A DNA stretch of 64,000 nucleotides from Williamsia sp. DF01-3 (GTDB lineage Bacteria; Actinomycetota; Actinomycetes; Mycobacteriales; Mycobacteriaceae): contig NZ_JALKFS010000005.1 in the NCBI RefSeq assembly GCF_023051145.1, positions 496,001-560,000 of the forward strand. The letters run 5' to 3'. Shown here piece by piece: positions 17,384-25,135 of the stretch. Below the pieces are notes generated by a model that was given only the letters and a program-made list of their open reading frames with translations, was not told where the DNA came from and ran no database searches. Both the position numbers and the translations under genes were made by a program. Numbering within the stretch: position 1 is the first letter of the stretch; each line of letters opens with the position of its first letter.

Positions 17384-17914
17384 ATGACCGACAACATGGA
17401 CCAAGCAGACACCGAGAACGCGTTTGATCCCGGACTCTTCGCGCGACGTCTGGAAGAGCTGTTCCGAACGGTCCCGGGCCCCAATGGTCGTGCTTACAGC
17501 GCCAAAGCCATCGCCAATCGTTCCACTGAACTGGGCTTTCGTCTCGGGGAGTCCTACTTGAGCCAGCTCCGGTCGGGGAAGGCCAAGTCGCCGTCGTTCC
17601 GCACGGTCGAGGGCATCTCGGCGGCATTCGGCGTCGACGTTCACTACTTCCTGGAAGATCGGGCCGCCCAGCGCACTCGCGACCAGATCGACCTGATGCG
17701 GCTACAGGCCGACAGCAACGTTCAACTCGCCGCGTTCCGTCTCGCCGGCCTGTCGAGTGACTCGGTCACCGTGGTCAACGAACTCATCAAGGTCCTCCGG
17801 GTTCAGCAGGGTCTGCCCGCCGACCCGCCCGACCTGCTGAAGTCGGCCGAACCTGAGTTGGGGCATGGTCATTCAGGACTTCGAGTGGTCGAAAGGCACG
17901 AAGCCGCAGACTGA
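17384..17914 (+). CDS. EspR-like helix-turn-helix (XRE) transcriptional regulator
   Basis: 176 residues. The HTH region FARRLEELFRTVPGPNGRAYS, then GESYLSQLRSGKAKSPSFRTV and FGVDVHYF closely follows the layout of mycobacterial EspR (F..RL..LF.TV, SYLSQLRSG, YF). A C-terminal helical segment probably dimerises. Start ATG 17384 has GGAG six bases upstream; ATG 17366 is also possible. It is followed 28 bases later by an ImmA/IrrE peptidase, the usual partner that cleaves or otherwise controls XRE repressors. Adjacent genes (GDT1, a hypothetical, sodA) recall the Rv3846-Rv3849 neighbourhood, where EspR is encoded. Confidence 0.85.
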   Translation: MTDNMDQADTENAFDPGLFARRLEELFRTVPGPNGRAYSAKAIANRSTELGFRLGESYLSQLRSGKAKSPSFRTVEGISAAFGVDVHYFLEDRAAQRTRDQIDLMRLQADSNVQLAAFRLAGLSSDSVTVVNELIKVLRVQQGLPADPPDLLKSAEPELGHGHSGLRVVERHEAAD

Positions 17915-17942
17915 TCACGGGGGCACCGTCTTAAGATGGAGC

Positions 17943-18455
17943 ATGCGATCCGAGCGCGAACTACGGGCACTGTGCCGCCGCGAACTCGGCGGTCTCGACC
18001 TGGATCTGCCTCTCGACGCTGAACAACTCTGCGATCTTTACGGCGCCCGGCGTGGTAGGCCGATCAAGATCGTTGCGCACCCGATGCCGGCCGGGATGCC
18101 GAACGGCGTCTGGTTGGTGGCCGCCGATGCAGACTATTTCTTTTGTCAGGCTGCCACGACCAAGCTCCACCGCGATCAAATCATCATCCACGAGTTCGGC
18201 CACCTCATCGCAGGTCACCAGTTGCTCGAACAGGTGGAGAACCGGCTGATCGGGAGTCCGGCAGGCGACGAGGACACCGACGATGCACTGAGTCGGACGT
18301 GTTATTCGGATGAACGTGAATGGGAAGCGGAGTTTTTGGCAACACTGATAGGAGAATGGGCGGCAAAAGCCGTCCAGGGCGTCGGAAAGACGGCCGGCCA
18401 TGATGGATTACGGGGAATCCAGAGCATCCTCGGGGGGCACAACGGATGGTTGTAG
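17943..18455 (+). CDS. ImmA/IrrE-family metallo-endopeptidase
   Basis: 170 residues. The zinc-protease motif HEFGHLIAGH is at about residue 80, followed by a downstream acidic segment EREWEAEFLATLI that carries the third ligand. Family members of this kind cut or inactivate XRE-type repressors, as ImmA does in ICEBs1 and IrrE/PprI in Deinococcus. It lies directly behind an EspR-like XRE gene and overlaps the following membrane gene by 10 bases, so the three are one translational unit. ATG 17943 is preceded by only a weak site; an earlier start at GTG 17865 would overlap the XRE gene. Confidence 0.87.
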   Translation: MRSERELRALCRRELGGLDLDLPLDAEQLCDLYGARRGRPIKIVAHPMPAGMPNGVWLVAADADYFFCQAATTKLHRDQIIIHEFGHLIAGHQLLEQVENRLIGSPAGDEDTDDALSRTCYSDEREWEAEFLATLIGEWAAKAVQGVGKTAGHDGLRGIQSILGGHNGWL

Positions 18456-19603
18456 GGGTAGTCAACGCCATCGCGTTGGCGTTGTTCGCCCTCGCTCTGT
18501 GCTGGCGTATCGACCGCCTCCGCAGGGAAGCCACCGGGTTGCAGCCTGTGGCCATGACCGTCGCGATCTCAGCGACGACTCTGGCTTTTGTTGTAGGTAA
18601 CCCCCGCGTCCGGCAATGGCTCAACGACTACTTTTTCCCGGGCGCAGACAGATTGTCGATCTATTGCCTGCTCGCGATGGGTGTCGCCGCACTCGTAGTC
18701 GTCTTTTTCTACGGGACAACCGAGGAGCAGCGGCAGCGGCGAGCCGGCGTGGAAGCAATTCCATTGGTGGTAACACTGATCGGCCTCAACATCGCGATGC
18801 TGGCGACGCCCGTGCCGGTCCGTACCGAGCACATGTCGGACTGGACCGTGCACCATGTTGGTTACGCGCTGTTCTTCGTGATCGCCGACTGCTACGTGGC
18901 GTATGGGATGGCGGCCTGCGTGGTGTCGATCGGCCGATACGTACGTCACGCCGAGGGATATCTGCGCCACTCCCTGATCATCCTGTCGACCGGATTGGGG
19001 TTGCTGGGTGTCGCGGCCCTGATCCAGACGTTGTACGTCGTCACCGCCGGACTGCACGTGGCGCACCTCGACGTGTTGCTGAACGTCGCGGCCGTCCTCG
19101 CCGTCCTGGGGGCGGTGCTGTTCCTCGCCGGCATCTGCTACCCGCTGGTGCGAGCGCGAGTGATGTCGCTGCACCACGACCGCCGGCACCGCAGCCAGTA
19201 CCGCGAACTCGAGCCGCTGTGGGCTCTGACCACCTCGGCACTTCCGGGGGTGGTGTTGCCGTCGCCACCTCAGGGTGCATTCGACGGTTCGATCATCTGG
19301 CTCTTCCAGCGGCGGGTGGTCGAGATCCGCGATGCGTTGCTGCAGCTGAGCCCCTATCTACCCGACGACTTCGATGAGCTCGAATCGGCGGCCCAGGCCA
19401 CCGCGCTCCGCGATGCCGTGCAGACCTACGTCGACCTCGGTGGATCAGCCGGAGCGGTCCGGCAGGTCCTGGCGGGCGCCGGCGACGACCTCGACAGCGA
19501 CGCCGCACCGCTTCTCCGGATCTCCCGTGAACTGGCGCGCGGTTCCGGTTCGTCGCGGCAGAACCCGGTGACGTCGCGGCAGAAACAGAACCGGACCGGC
19601 TGA
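18446..19603 (+). CDS. MAB_1171c-family polytopic membrane protein
   Basis: 385 residues. About seven membrane helices occupy the first ~240 residues (examples: VVNAIALALFALALCW, LAMGVAALVVVFFYG, VGYALFFVIADCYVAYGM), followed by a soluble C-terminal region of ~140 residues that has ALTTSALPGV and SIIWLFQRRVVEIRDALLQL, typical of the MAB_1171c putative transporter family. Its biochemical role is not established. Overlap with the ImmA-type gene implies coupled translation. It may sense a membrane signal for the peptidase-repressor pair. Transcription probably ends at the hairpin overlapping its stop codon. Confidence 0.8.
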   Translation: MVVGVVNAIALALFALALCWRIDRLRREATGLQPVAMTVAISATTLAFVVGNPRVRQWLNDYFFPGADRLSIYCLLAMGVAALVVVFFYGTTEEQRQRRAGVEAIPLVVTLIGLNIAMLATPVPVRTEHMSDWTVHHVGYALFFVIADCYVAYGMAACVVSIGRYVRHAEGYLRHSLIILSTGLGLLGVAALIQTLYVVTAGLHVAHLDVLLNVAAVLAVLGAVLFLAGICYPLVRARVMSLHHDRRHRSQYRELEPLWALTTSALPGVVLPSPPQGAFDGSIIWLFQRRVVEIRDALLQLSPYLPDDFDELESAAQATALRDAVQTYVDLGGSAGAVRQVLAGAGDDLDSDAAPLLRISRELARGSGSSRQNPVTSRQKQNRTG

Positions 19604-19616
19604 AGGCCGGTCCGGT
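19590..19616 (+). terminator. Intrinsic terminator hairpin overlapping the stop codon
   Basis: Perfect 11-bp stem ACCGGACCGGC / GCCGGTCCGGT with a 5-nt loop (TGAAG) that contains the TGA stop of the MAB_1171c-type gene. It separates this operon from the convergent SDR gene at 19648. Confidence 0.75.
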
Positions 19617-19647
19617 CTGAGTGTTCAGTTGCTGGTGACGTCAGTGG

Positions 19648-20409
19648 TCAGCGCGGAGCCATCCGCAGCGCACCGTCCATGCGGATCGTCTCGCCGTTGA
19701 GGTAATCGTGGTCGACGATGAACGCGGCCAGCTTGGCGTAGTCGCTCGGATCGCCCAAGCGCTTGGGGAACGGGATGCCGGCTTCGAGTGTCTTCTTGAA
19801 CTCCGGGGTGATCCCGTCGAGCATCGGGGTGTTGATGGTGCCCGGAGCGATCGTGTTGACCCGCACGCCCACCTGCGCGAGGTCGCGGGCAGCGGTGATG
19901 GTCATGGCGTGCACGCCGCCCTTGGATGCGGTGTAAGCGATCTGCCCGATCTGGCCCTCGAATGCCGCGACCGACGCGGTGTTGATGATGACGCCGCGCT
20001 GGTCGTTCTCGTCCACCGCTTCCTGGCTCTGCATCCTGTTCGCGGCCAAACGCATCACGTTGAATGTGCCGACCAGGTTGATCTCGATGATCTTTCTGAA
20101 CAGGTCGAGCTCGTGGGGGCCCTTCTTCGTCAAGATGCGGCTGGCCCAGCCGACACCGGCGCAGTTCACGGCGACGCGGAGCGGGGCACCGGATTCGGCG
20201 ATGGTGTCCAGCGCTGCCTCGACATCGGCTTCGCTTGTCACGTCAGCTGCCAGGAGGGTGACGCCGTCCACCGCGGTTGCCTTGTCGATCGAAGGCTGCA
20301 GGTCGAGCCCGAACACAACCGCCCCGGCATCGGCGAAGCGCTTTGCTGTTGCCGCGCCCAGTCCCGATGCTCCGCCGGTGACCAATACCGCTGATCCTGA
20401 GATCTCCAC
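19648..20409 (-). CDS. Short-chain dehydrogenase (3-hydroxyacyl-CoA dehydrogenase / HSD10-like)
   Basis: 253 residues, classical SDR. TGGASGLGAATA is the cofactor motif, Asp in GLDLQ selects NAD+, VNCAGVG replaces the usual NNAG, IINTASVAAFEGQIGQ and AYTASKGG supply the catalytic Ser and YxxxK, and APGTINTPML follows. The EGQIGQIAYTASKGG segment is characteristic of the type 10 17-beta-HSD / 3-hydroxyacyl-CoA dehydrogenase branch, so a role in beta-oxidation is likely. It starts at GTG 20409 with AAGGGA upstream. Confidence 0.88.
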   Translation of the reverse strand: MEISGSAVLVTGGASGLGAATAKRFADAGAVVFGLDLQPSIDKATAVDGVTLLAADVTSEADVEAALDTIAESGAPLRVAVNCAGVGWASRILTKKGPHELDLFRKIIEINLVGTFNVMRLAANRMQSQEAVDENDQRGVIINTASVAAFEGQIGQIAYTASKGGVHAMTITAARDLAQVGVRVNTIAPGTINTPMLDGITPEFKKTLEAGIPFPKRLGDPSDYAKLAAFIVDHDYLNGETIRMDGALRMAPR

Positions 20410-20466
20410 TGATGCCGTCCCTTCTACAAAGTGTCCGCGGGGGTTGTTCAGCCCGCTGGGATCACC

Positions 20467-21300
20467 CTAGTCAGTGGCTGTGGCGACAGGTCGCTCGGCT
20501 ACGAGGCCGGCGGGATGCTCACCGGGAAGGCCGGCTTCCGGTTCTGGCTCGGCGAGGAGTCGTTCGCGTTCGGCTGCCCGGTTCTGCTCACGGTGGCTGT
20601 GGACGTACCAGGTGCCGGCGCTGACGATCATGGCGACGGCGGTGATGGTGGCCATCGTGACGATGAAGTTGTTGGCGGTCACCAGGCCGTCGGTGGTGAG
20701 CCACGCGGCGAAGACGAAGAAGAGTGCAGCCGCGCCGTATGCGATCGCCTTCTCGGGGAGTTTGCGGCCGAGGACTGCGCCGACGGCGATGGCCAGGGCG
20801 TCGGCGGCGACCATGCCAACGGTCGATCCGATCCAGACACCGGCCCAGTTGTGGTCGGTGGCCAGGGTGATGGTGGCGAGCATTGTCTTGTCGCCGAGTT
20901 CGGCGAGGAAGAACGATCCGATGACCGCGAACAGCACCGACTTCTTCACCCGATCGGCCTTGTCGGATTCGTCGGTGTCGAGACTGTCGCCACGAAGGGT
21001 CCAGAAGCCGAACAGCAACATCGCCAGTCCGCCGACGATTGTCATCAGGTCGGTGGGGATCGAGAGACCGAGTACGTGGCCGAAGAGAACGGAGACCGCA
21101 TGCACGGCGGTGGTGGCCACCGTGATGCCGAGCAGGACAACCCACCAGCGGTAGCGGATGGCGTACGTCATTGCCATCAGCTGGGACTTGTCGCCGAGTT
21201 CGGCCACGAAGATCACGCCGAAGCTGACCAGGAGTGCGGATATCACCACACCAACGTAAGCGCCGCTCACGACTGTTTGCAACTGATCGAATGGCCGCAT
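20467..21300 (-). CDS. TMEM165/GDT1-family cation transporter (Mn2+/Ca2+ type)
   Basis: 277 residues, six to seven helices arranged as two homologous halves, each with the family motif E-x-G-D-K-[ST]: FVAELGDKSQL near residue 35 and FLAELGDKTML near residue 150. UPF0016/GDT1 proteins exchange Mn2+ or Ca2+ for protons, and bacterial members are mainly manganese exporters. The acidic-basic C-terminal tail (EPEPEAGLPGEHP) is cytosolic. The upstream region carries two tandem palindromes at 21331-21360 that look like operators of a metalloregulator. Confidence 0.88.
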   Translation of the reverse strand: MRPFDQLQTVVSGAYVGVVISALLVSFGVIFVAELGDKSQLMAMTYAIRYRWWVVLLGITVATTAVHAVSVLFGHVLGLSIPTDLMTIVGGLAMLLFGFWTLRGDSLDTDESDKADRVKKSVLFAVIGSFFLAELGDKTMLATITLATDHNWAGVWIGSTVGMVAADALAIAVGAVLGRKLPEKAIAYGAAALFFVFAAWLTTDGLVTANNFIVTMATITAVAMIVSAGTWYVHSHREQNRAAERERLLAEPEPEAGLPGEHPAGLVAERPVATATD

Positions 21301-21330
21301 TTATGCAGGTAGGGAGCCCTTTTTCAAAAG

Positions 21331-21360
21331 TTTGGGTACCCGAACATTAGGGTTCCCTTA
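21331..21360 (-). promoter_or_regulatory. Two tandem 14-bp palindromes upstream of the GDT1 transporter
   Basis: On the + strand TTTGGGTACCCGAA (21331-21344) and TTAGGGTTCCCTTA (21347-21360) are separated by only CA, giving 16 bp between centres. Both fit TTwGGGTwCCCkwA and sit 31-60 bases before the ATG at 21300. The first has a perfect GGGTACCC core. The shape is like DtxR/MntR-family boxes (TTAGG...CCTAA). A manganese-responsive regulator binding two dimers is inferred. Confidence 0.55.
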
Positions 21361-21450
21361 CCCGGTGATTCGCGGGAGGTTCGCCGCGACGCTGTGACGT
21401 GCGGACATGGGTGGTCGGGGGCTGGTTCGGCGCTCGCATGTCTGGGCTTT

Positions 21451-21716
21451 GCGCGGTTTGCAGACCGAGCGTCGGCGGGTTATGCAAGCGTGCCCGGCTG
21501 GTGGCTCGGGTGGCTGGGATGGGCGCGGTCTGCAGACCGAGCGTCGGCGGGTTTCCCGAGCGGGCCAGGCCTACCGCCCGTGGAACTTGGGTTTGCTCGG
21601 TCTACGGGCCGAGCGTCCCCCGGTTTCCCGAGCGGGTCGGACCTTCCGCTCGTACTACCCGGGTTTGCTCGCCCCGCAGAGCGAGCGTCGGCCAGTTTCC
21701 CAACCGGTGCCACTAC
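21451..21716. repeat. Tandem repeat with 72-bp period, about four copies
   Basis: Units begin at 21451, 21523, 21595 and 21667, exactly 72 bases apart; the last is partial. Each has the core CGGTCTGCAGACCGAGCGTC (or a variant) followed by a G/C-rich segment with GGTTTCCCGAGCGGG in units 2 and 3. CGGTCTGCAGACCG is itself a perfect palindrome in unit 2, so the RNA would form repeated hairpins. The array lies between GDT1 and the end of the 185-residue gene and stops almost exactly at that gene's stop codon. Confidence 0.75.
21480..21713 (-). CDS. Possible 77-residue repeat peptide encoded by the 72-bp array
   Basis: Because the repeat period is a multiple of three, the minus strand encodes about three copies of a 24-residue unit (LGKPADARSADRAHPSHPS and variants such as LGKPGDARPVDRANPSSTGG). 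The frame opens at GTG 21713, four bases past the stop of the upstream gene. The array may be a non-coding repetitive element that is open by chance, as the + strand is also open through it. Existence as a protein is doubtful. Confidence 0.25.
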   Translation of the reverse strand: MAPVGKLADARSAGRANPGSTSGRSDPLGKPGDARPVDRANPSSTGGRPGPLGKPADARSADRAHPSHPSHQPGTLA

Positions 21717-22274
21717 TCAAGCAGCGAGGAGCATCGCCAGGACGGCGGTATCGGGATCGGTTCCCAGATCCAGACCTACCTGATTGCGCAGGGTCACCAC
21801 GGTGCCGTCGGCTTCGGCCTCGGCCCATCCTGCGCGGTGTTCGAGGCCGAGTTCGGGAAGTCCTGGCAGCAGTACGCACCCCGAGGCCACGTCTGCACAC
21901 TCGGGCAGGGACGGTCGAGTCTCGGACGGGGGATGGAGCATGAACAACGCGGGCGGCGGCGTGTAAAAAGGGCCCGCCTCGGTGAAGTTGTTGTCGATCA
22001 CGCTGCCGACGGCGAGCATCAACCCCACGGTGTCGGGGTCGCACACCTCTGGTTTGTCCTCGATGACGCTGAACACGGTGGTGGTGCGGAGAAATCCCGG
22101 CCGGCAGGCGATGCGCACCGATGCTACGAGCGTCTGCGTCCACTCCAGGGTGGTGTCGGGCCAGCGGCCCGAGATCAGGATTCCGCGTAGCTCGCCGTGG
22201 CGGTGGAACGGGGTCAGCCCGATGGGTATCGACCCGGACCGCGACTTTTCATGGCCGGTGGCGTCCTCGCTCAT
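21717..22274 (-). CDS. Conserved hypothetical protein (185 aa), Rv3847-like position
   Basis: 185 residues, no signal peptide or membrane helix. Visible segments include LTPFHRHGELRGILISGRWPD, EWTQTLVASVRIACRPGFL and the acidic DPDTVGLMLAVGSVIDNNF. It is not assigned to any functional family. Its placement between GDT1 and sodA resembles the mycobacterial order of a hypothetical (Rv3847) beside sodA, which is the main reason to regard it as a conserved gene. A CIRCE-like palindrome lies about 90-115 bases upstream of its ATG. Confidence 0.65.
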   Translation of the reverse strand: MSEDATGHEKSRSGSIPIGLTPFHRHGELRGILISGRWPDTTLEWTQTLVASVRIACRPGFLRTTTVFSVIEDKPEVCDPDTVGLMLAVGSVIDNNFTEAGPFYTPPPALFMLHPPSETRPSLPECADVASGCVLLPGLPELGLEHRAGWAEAEADGTVVTLRNQVGLDLGTDPDTAVLAMLLAA

Positions 22275-22360
22275 GGTTACCTCCTGTTGCCGGAAGTTCC
22301 TCTGCTCAGGTCGCCTTTGACCAGGTGTCGAACTCTATTCGCAGCATGCCCGGTAAACGA

Positions 22361-22388
22361 TTGGCACACAACCCGACTCGAGTGCTAA
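22361..22388 (-). promoter_or_regulatory. CIRCE-like inverted repeat
   Basis: On the minus strand TTAGCACTC (exact CIRCE left half) is followed after 10 bases by GTGTGCCAA (7 of 9 matches to the right half GAGTGCTAA). True CIRCE has a 9-base spacer and controls groEL or hrcA operons, neither of which is here. It may be a degenerate HrcA site for the 185-residue gene or a chance match. Confidence 0.3.
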
Positions 22389-22435
22389 TCGCGGCGGTTA
22401 ACAGGAAGTTTCCCTCTGGGGGCGAAGACGCCGAC

Positions 22436-22462
22436 GGCGGCCACCCGAGTGGGGTGACCGCC
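22436..22462 (-). terminator. Terminator hairpin downstream of sodA
   Basis: GGCGGCCACCC pairs with GGGTGACCGCC (10 of 11 bp) around a 5-nt loop, 28 bases after the sodA stop at 22490. Position and stem strength fit an intrinsic terminator. Confidence 0.65.
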
Positions 22463-22489
22463 GCCTGCGAAAGGGTTGTACGAAAGTGC

Positions 22490-23119
22490 TTATGCGGGCA
22501 CGATCAAGCCGGAGCCCTGCGCCTGTGCCTTGGCAAAACGCTCCGCGGCGTCTGCCCAGTTGACGACATTCCACCAAGCCTTGACGTAGTCAGGCTTGAC
22601 GTTCTGGTAGTCGAGGTAGAAGGCGTGCTCCCACATGTCCAGCATGACCACGGGGATCAGGCCCACCGAGGTGTTGCCGTGCTGGTCGGTGAGCTGCTGG
22701 ATGACGAGCTTGCCCTCGATGGTGTCGTATCCGAGGATCGCCCAGCCGCTGCCCTGCAAAGTGGTTGCCGCAGCGGTGAAGTGCGCCTGGAACTTGTCGA
22801 ATCCGCCGAACTGGTCATCGATTGCCGCTGCCAGTTCGCCTTCGGGCTTGTCGCCACCGTTGGGCGACAGGTTCTTCCAGAAGATCGAGTGGTTCGTGTG
22901 GCCGCCGAGGTGGAAGGCCAGGTTGGCCGACAGCTGGAAGACCTTGTCGGCGATCGTGCCGTCTTCGCGCGCAGCCGCCAACTTCTCCAGTGCGGTGTTC
23001 ACGCCCTTCACATAGGTGGCGTGGTGCTTGCTGTGGTGCAGCTCCATGATCCTGCCGGAGATGTGCGGCTCGAGAGCTGCGTAGTCGTAGTCCAGATCCG
23101 GCAAGGTGTATTCAGACAC
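22490..23119 (-). CDS. sodA: Superoxide dismutase, Fe/Mn type
   Basis: 209 residues. The four metal ligands are in the expected places: His in [13 protein letters not shown], His in [12 protein letters not shown], and Asp and His in [33 protein letters not shown] and the short C-terminus match the tetrameric actinobacterial SodA group. The metal (Fe or Mn) cannot be decided with certainty from sequence. GTG 23119 has GAGAGGAAC upstream; an in-frame start 27 bases earlier has no good site. Near a manganese transporter, so use of Mn is plausible. Confidence 0.95.
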   Translation of the reverse strand: MSEYTLPDLDYDYAALEPHISGRIMELHHSKHHATYVKGVNTALEKLAAAREDGTIADKVFQLSANLAFHLGGHTNHSIFWKNLSPNGGDKPEGELAAAIDDQFGGFDKFQAHFTAAATTLQGSGWAILGYDTIEGKLVIQQLTDQHGNTSVGLIPVVMLDMWEHAFYLDYQNVKPDYVKAWWNVVNWADAAERFAKAQAQGSGLIVPA

Positions 23120-23343
23120 ATTGTTCCTCTCACTATGTGGGGACACGCGTGCCCCCTTATTGATGTCCTCTGGGATCTATCCCTCGAGTGCAACTTCCAC
23201 CCTTGCTCAGGAGATTGGGTTGTGCAATAGGACGTGAGCAATGCGCCTCAAGCCCAGTTGAGGTTTGCGGGGGTTGCGCTGGGGTGTTTCACAGGTGCCG
23301 GTGTGCCGCATTCGCGGTCGACCACAGTCGGATCGACTAGCCG

Positions 23344-23562
23344 CTAAGCGACAAAAATCAAAGCGAGCAAAAGGAGGAACAGAGCGAGCACGCTGATGCC
23401 GGTGGTGATGCATCGTGCCCCGACGTTGATGGGCTCGGCGCCAGGCCATGAACGGGGCCGGCGGTCGAAAACCGGTACGCCGCTGCCGCTGTCGGTCGAG
23501 GCTGCCACCCGATCTCCCCTCGTCAACTCGTGGTCCCGCGGATCATCAGTGATAACGATCAC
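23344..23562 (-). CDS. Small C-tail-anchored membrane protein
   Basis: 72 residues from GTG 23562 (ATG 23589 would add nine). The soluble N-terminus has DDPRDHELTRGDRVAAST and DRRPRSWPGAEPINVGARC, the C-terminus is one hydrophobic helix (ISVLALFLLLLALIFVA) that ends at the stop codon, as in tail-anchored proteins. Codon use is consistent with coding. No functional family recognised. It lies alone between sodA and the alcohol dehydrogenase. Confidence 0.6.
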   Translation of the reverse strand: MIVITDDPRDHELTRGDRVAASTDSGSGVPVFDRRPRSWPGAEPINVGARCITTGISVLALFLLLLALIFVA

Positions 23563-23813
23563 ATACCCCGGTGATGCACAGCTAAACACGTATGGGCGCA
23601 GTACTCAAGCTGTGGCCGATGGGGAACGGGCACCGAGCTAGCGTCGGGTCCCTGAGGGCAGATGTGGGTCGTTCGACCAGGTCCGACGGGCCGCTGTCGG
23701 CGATCTCCGGGTCGGGATGGACGTCGCCGCAATAGGGTGGTCGTACAAGAGGGTGTCGAGGTCCGCGCTTTGCAGTGGGTGACGGAACACCCCGTGGCGA
23801 AAGGATTCAGCCA

Positions 23814-24974
23814 TTGGTCAGCACAGTCGGTCTACCGCGCGAGATGCGGATCGGGGCGGGCGCACTCGATCAGCTGGTCGACGTGGTGACCGGATTGGCG
23901 TCGCGGCGTCCGATGGTCATCACCGACAGCTACCTGGCGGGCAGTGGGAGGGTTGATCAGCTGATCAGCGCACTGACTGAGGCCGGCCTCGATGCGGTGT
24001 ATTTCGACGGAACAGTGCCCGACCCCACGACGGCCTCGCTTGACGCCGGGCTTCGTGCGGTGCGCGACCACGGTGCCGATCTCCTTGTCGGATTCGGTGG
24101 GGGCAGTCCGATGGACACCGCGAAAGCCCTGGCTCTGCTCGCCGTCGAAGGCGGCTCGATGCGCGACTACAAGGCGCCCGCGCGCAATGACCGCGCGGGC
24201 CTACCGGTGGTCGCCGTGCCAACCACGGCAGGCAGTGGTTCGGAGGCCACCCAGTTCACGATCATCACCGACAGCGAGAGCGACGAGAAGATGTTGTGCA
24301 TCGGTCGGGCGTTTCTGCCGGTGGCCGCGATCGTCGACTTCGAGCTCACCATGACGATGCCGCCGCGTCTCACCGCCGACACGGGTATCGATGCGCTGAC
24401 CCACGCGGTGGAGGCCTACGTCAGCCGGAAGAACAACCCGTTTTCCGACGGGTTCAGTCTTTCGGCGATCACGACCATCGGCCGGAATCTGCGCAGGGCC
24501 TACACCGACGGCTCCGATCGTGAGGCCCGGGAAGCGATGATGCTGGCCTCCACGCAGGCGGGGATCGCATTCTCGAACTCCAGCGTGGCCCTGGTCCACG
24601 GGATGAGCCGGCCCATCGGGGCGCACTTCCATCTCGCACACGGACTGTCGAATGCCATGCTGTTCCCCGCGGTCACCCGGTTCTCCTTGTCGGCGGCGAC
24701 CTCCCGGTACGCCGACTGTGCTCGCGCGTTCGGGTGCGCGGACCCGAACACCTCTGATGAGGTGGCCGCCGAACAACTGGTCGACGCCATCGTCGATCTG
24801 TGCCGCGACCTCGCCGTCCCGACTCCGAGCGAATGTGGCATCGCCCGTGACCGCTGGTTCGGACTGGCCGCACTGATGGCCGAGCAGGCACTGGAGTCGG
24901 GGTCGCCCGCCAACAACCCACGGGTTCCGAACGCGGGAGAGATCGAAGCCATCTACGCCGAGATCTACCGCTGA
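23814..24974 (+). CDS. Iron-containing alcohol dehydrogenase (group III)
   Basis: 386 residues. The family marks are GFGGGSPMDTAKALAL (NAD(P) site), VPTTAGSGSEAT, the metal-binding region THAVEAYVSRKNNP, and HGMSRPIGAHFHLAHGLSNA with the conserved histidines that bind Fe2+. Enzymes of the group oxidise short-chain alcohols or reduce aldehydes or maleylacetate-like ketones, and the substrate here is unknown. TTG 23814 with GAAAGGA upstream gives the best fit; GTG 23775 lies in frame but lacks a site. Confidence 0.87.
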   Translation: MVSTVGLPREMRIGAGALDQLVDVVTGLASRRPMVITDSYLAGSGRVDQLISALTEAGLDAVYFDGTVPDPTTASLDAGLRAVRDHGADLLVGFGGGSPMDTAKALALLAVEGGSMRDYKAPARNDRAGLPVVAVPTTAGSGSEATQFTIITDSESDEKMLCIGRAFLPVAAIVDFELTMTMPPRLTADTGIDALTHAVEAYVSRKNNPFSDGFSLSAITTIGRNLRRAYTDGSDREAREAMMLASTQAGIAFSNSSVALVHGMSRPIGAHFHLAHGLSNAMLFPAVTRFSLSAATSRYADCARAFGCADPNTSDEVAAEQLVDAIVDLCRDLAVPTPSECGIARDRWFGLAALMAEQALESGSPANNPRVPNAGEIEAIYAEIYR

Positions 24975-25001
24975 TCGACACCGGGTCGGCACGACCGCGG
25001 A

Positions 25002-25030
25002 CCGACAGTGCGGCGTCGGCCAACTATCAT
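25002..25030 (+). promoter_or_regulatory. Candidate promoter of the Wadjet-like operon
   Basis: CCGACA at 25002-25007 and TATCAT at 25025-25030 are 17 bases apart, about 105 bases before the JetA start. No operator-like palindrome was seen next to it. Confidence 0.35.
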
Positions 25031-25135
25031 CGCTGCGGGCAACCAGATGGGCCTTGCCGCCCGTCATGAGCGCCGAGCTGCGGGCAGCAGGTCGGTGGGT
25101 GAGCTCGCCATGGCAGGAAAAAGTGAGGTGGTCCG

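Noticed and set aside
21301-21420. yybP-ykoY manganese riboswitch upstream of GDT1
   Set aside because: The leader is too short and lacks the conserved loop sequences; palindromic protein sites explain it better.
21451-21716. CRISPR array
   Set aside because: The 72-bp units are direct tandem copies without unique spacers and no cas genes are nearby.
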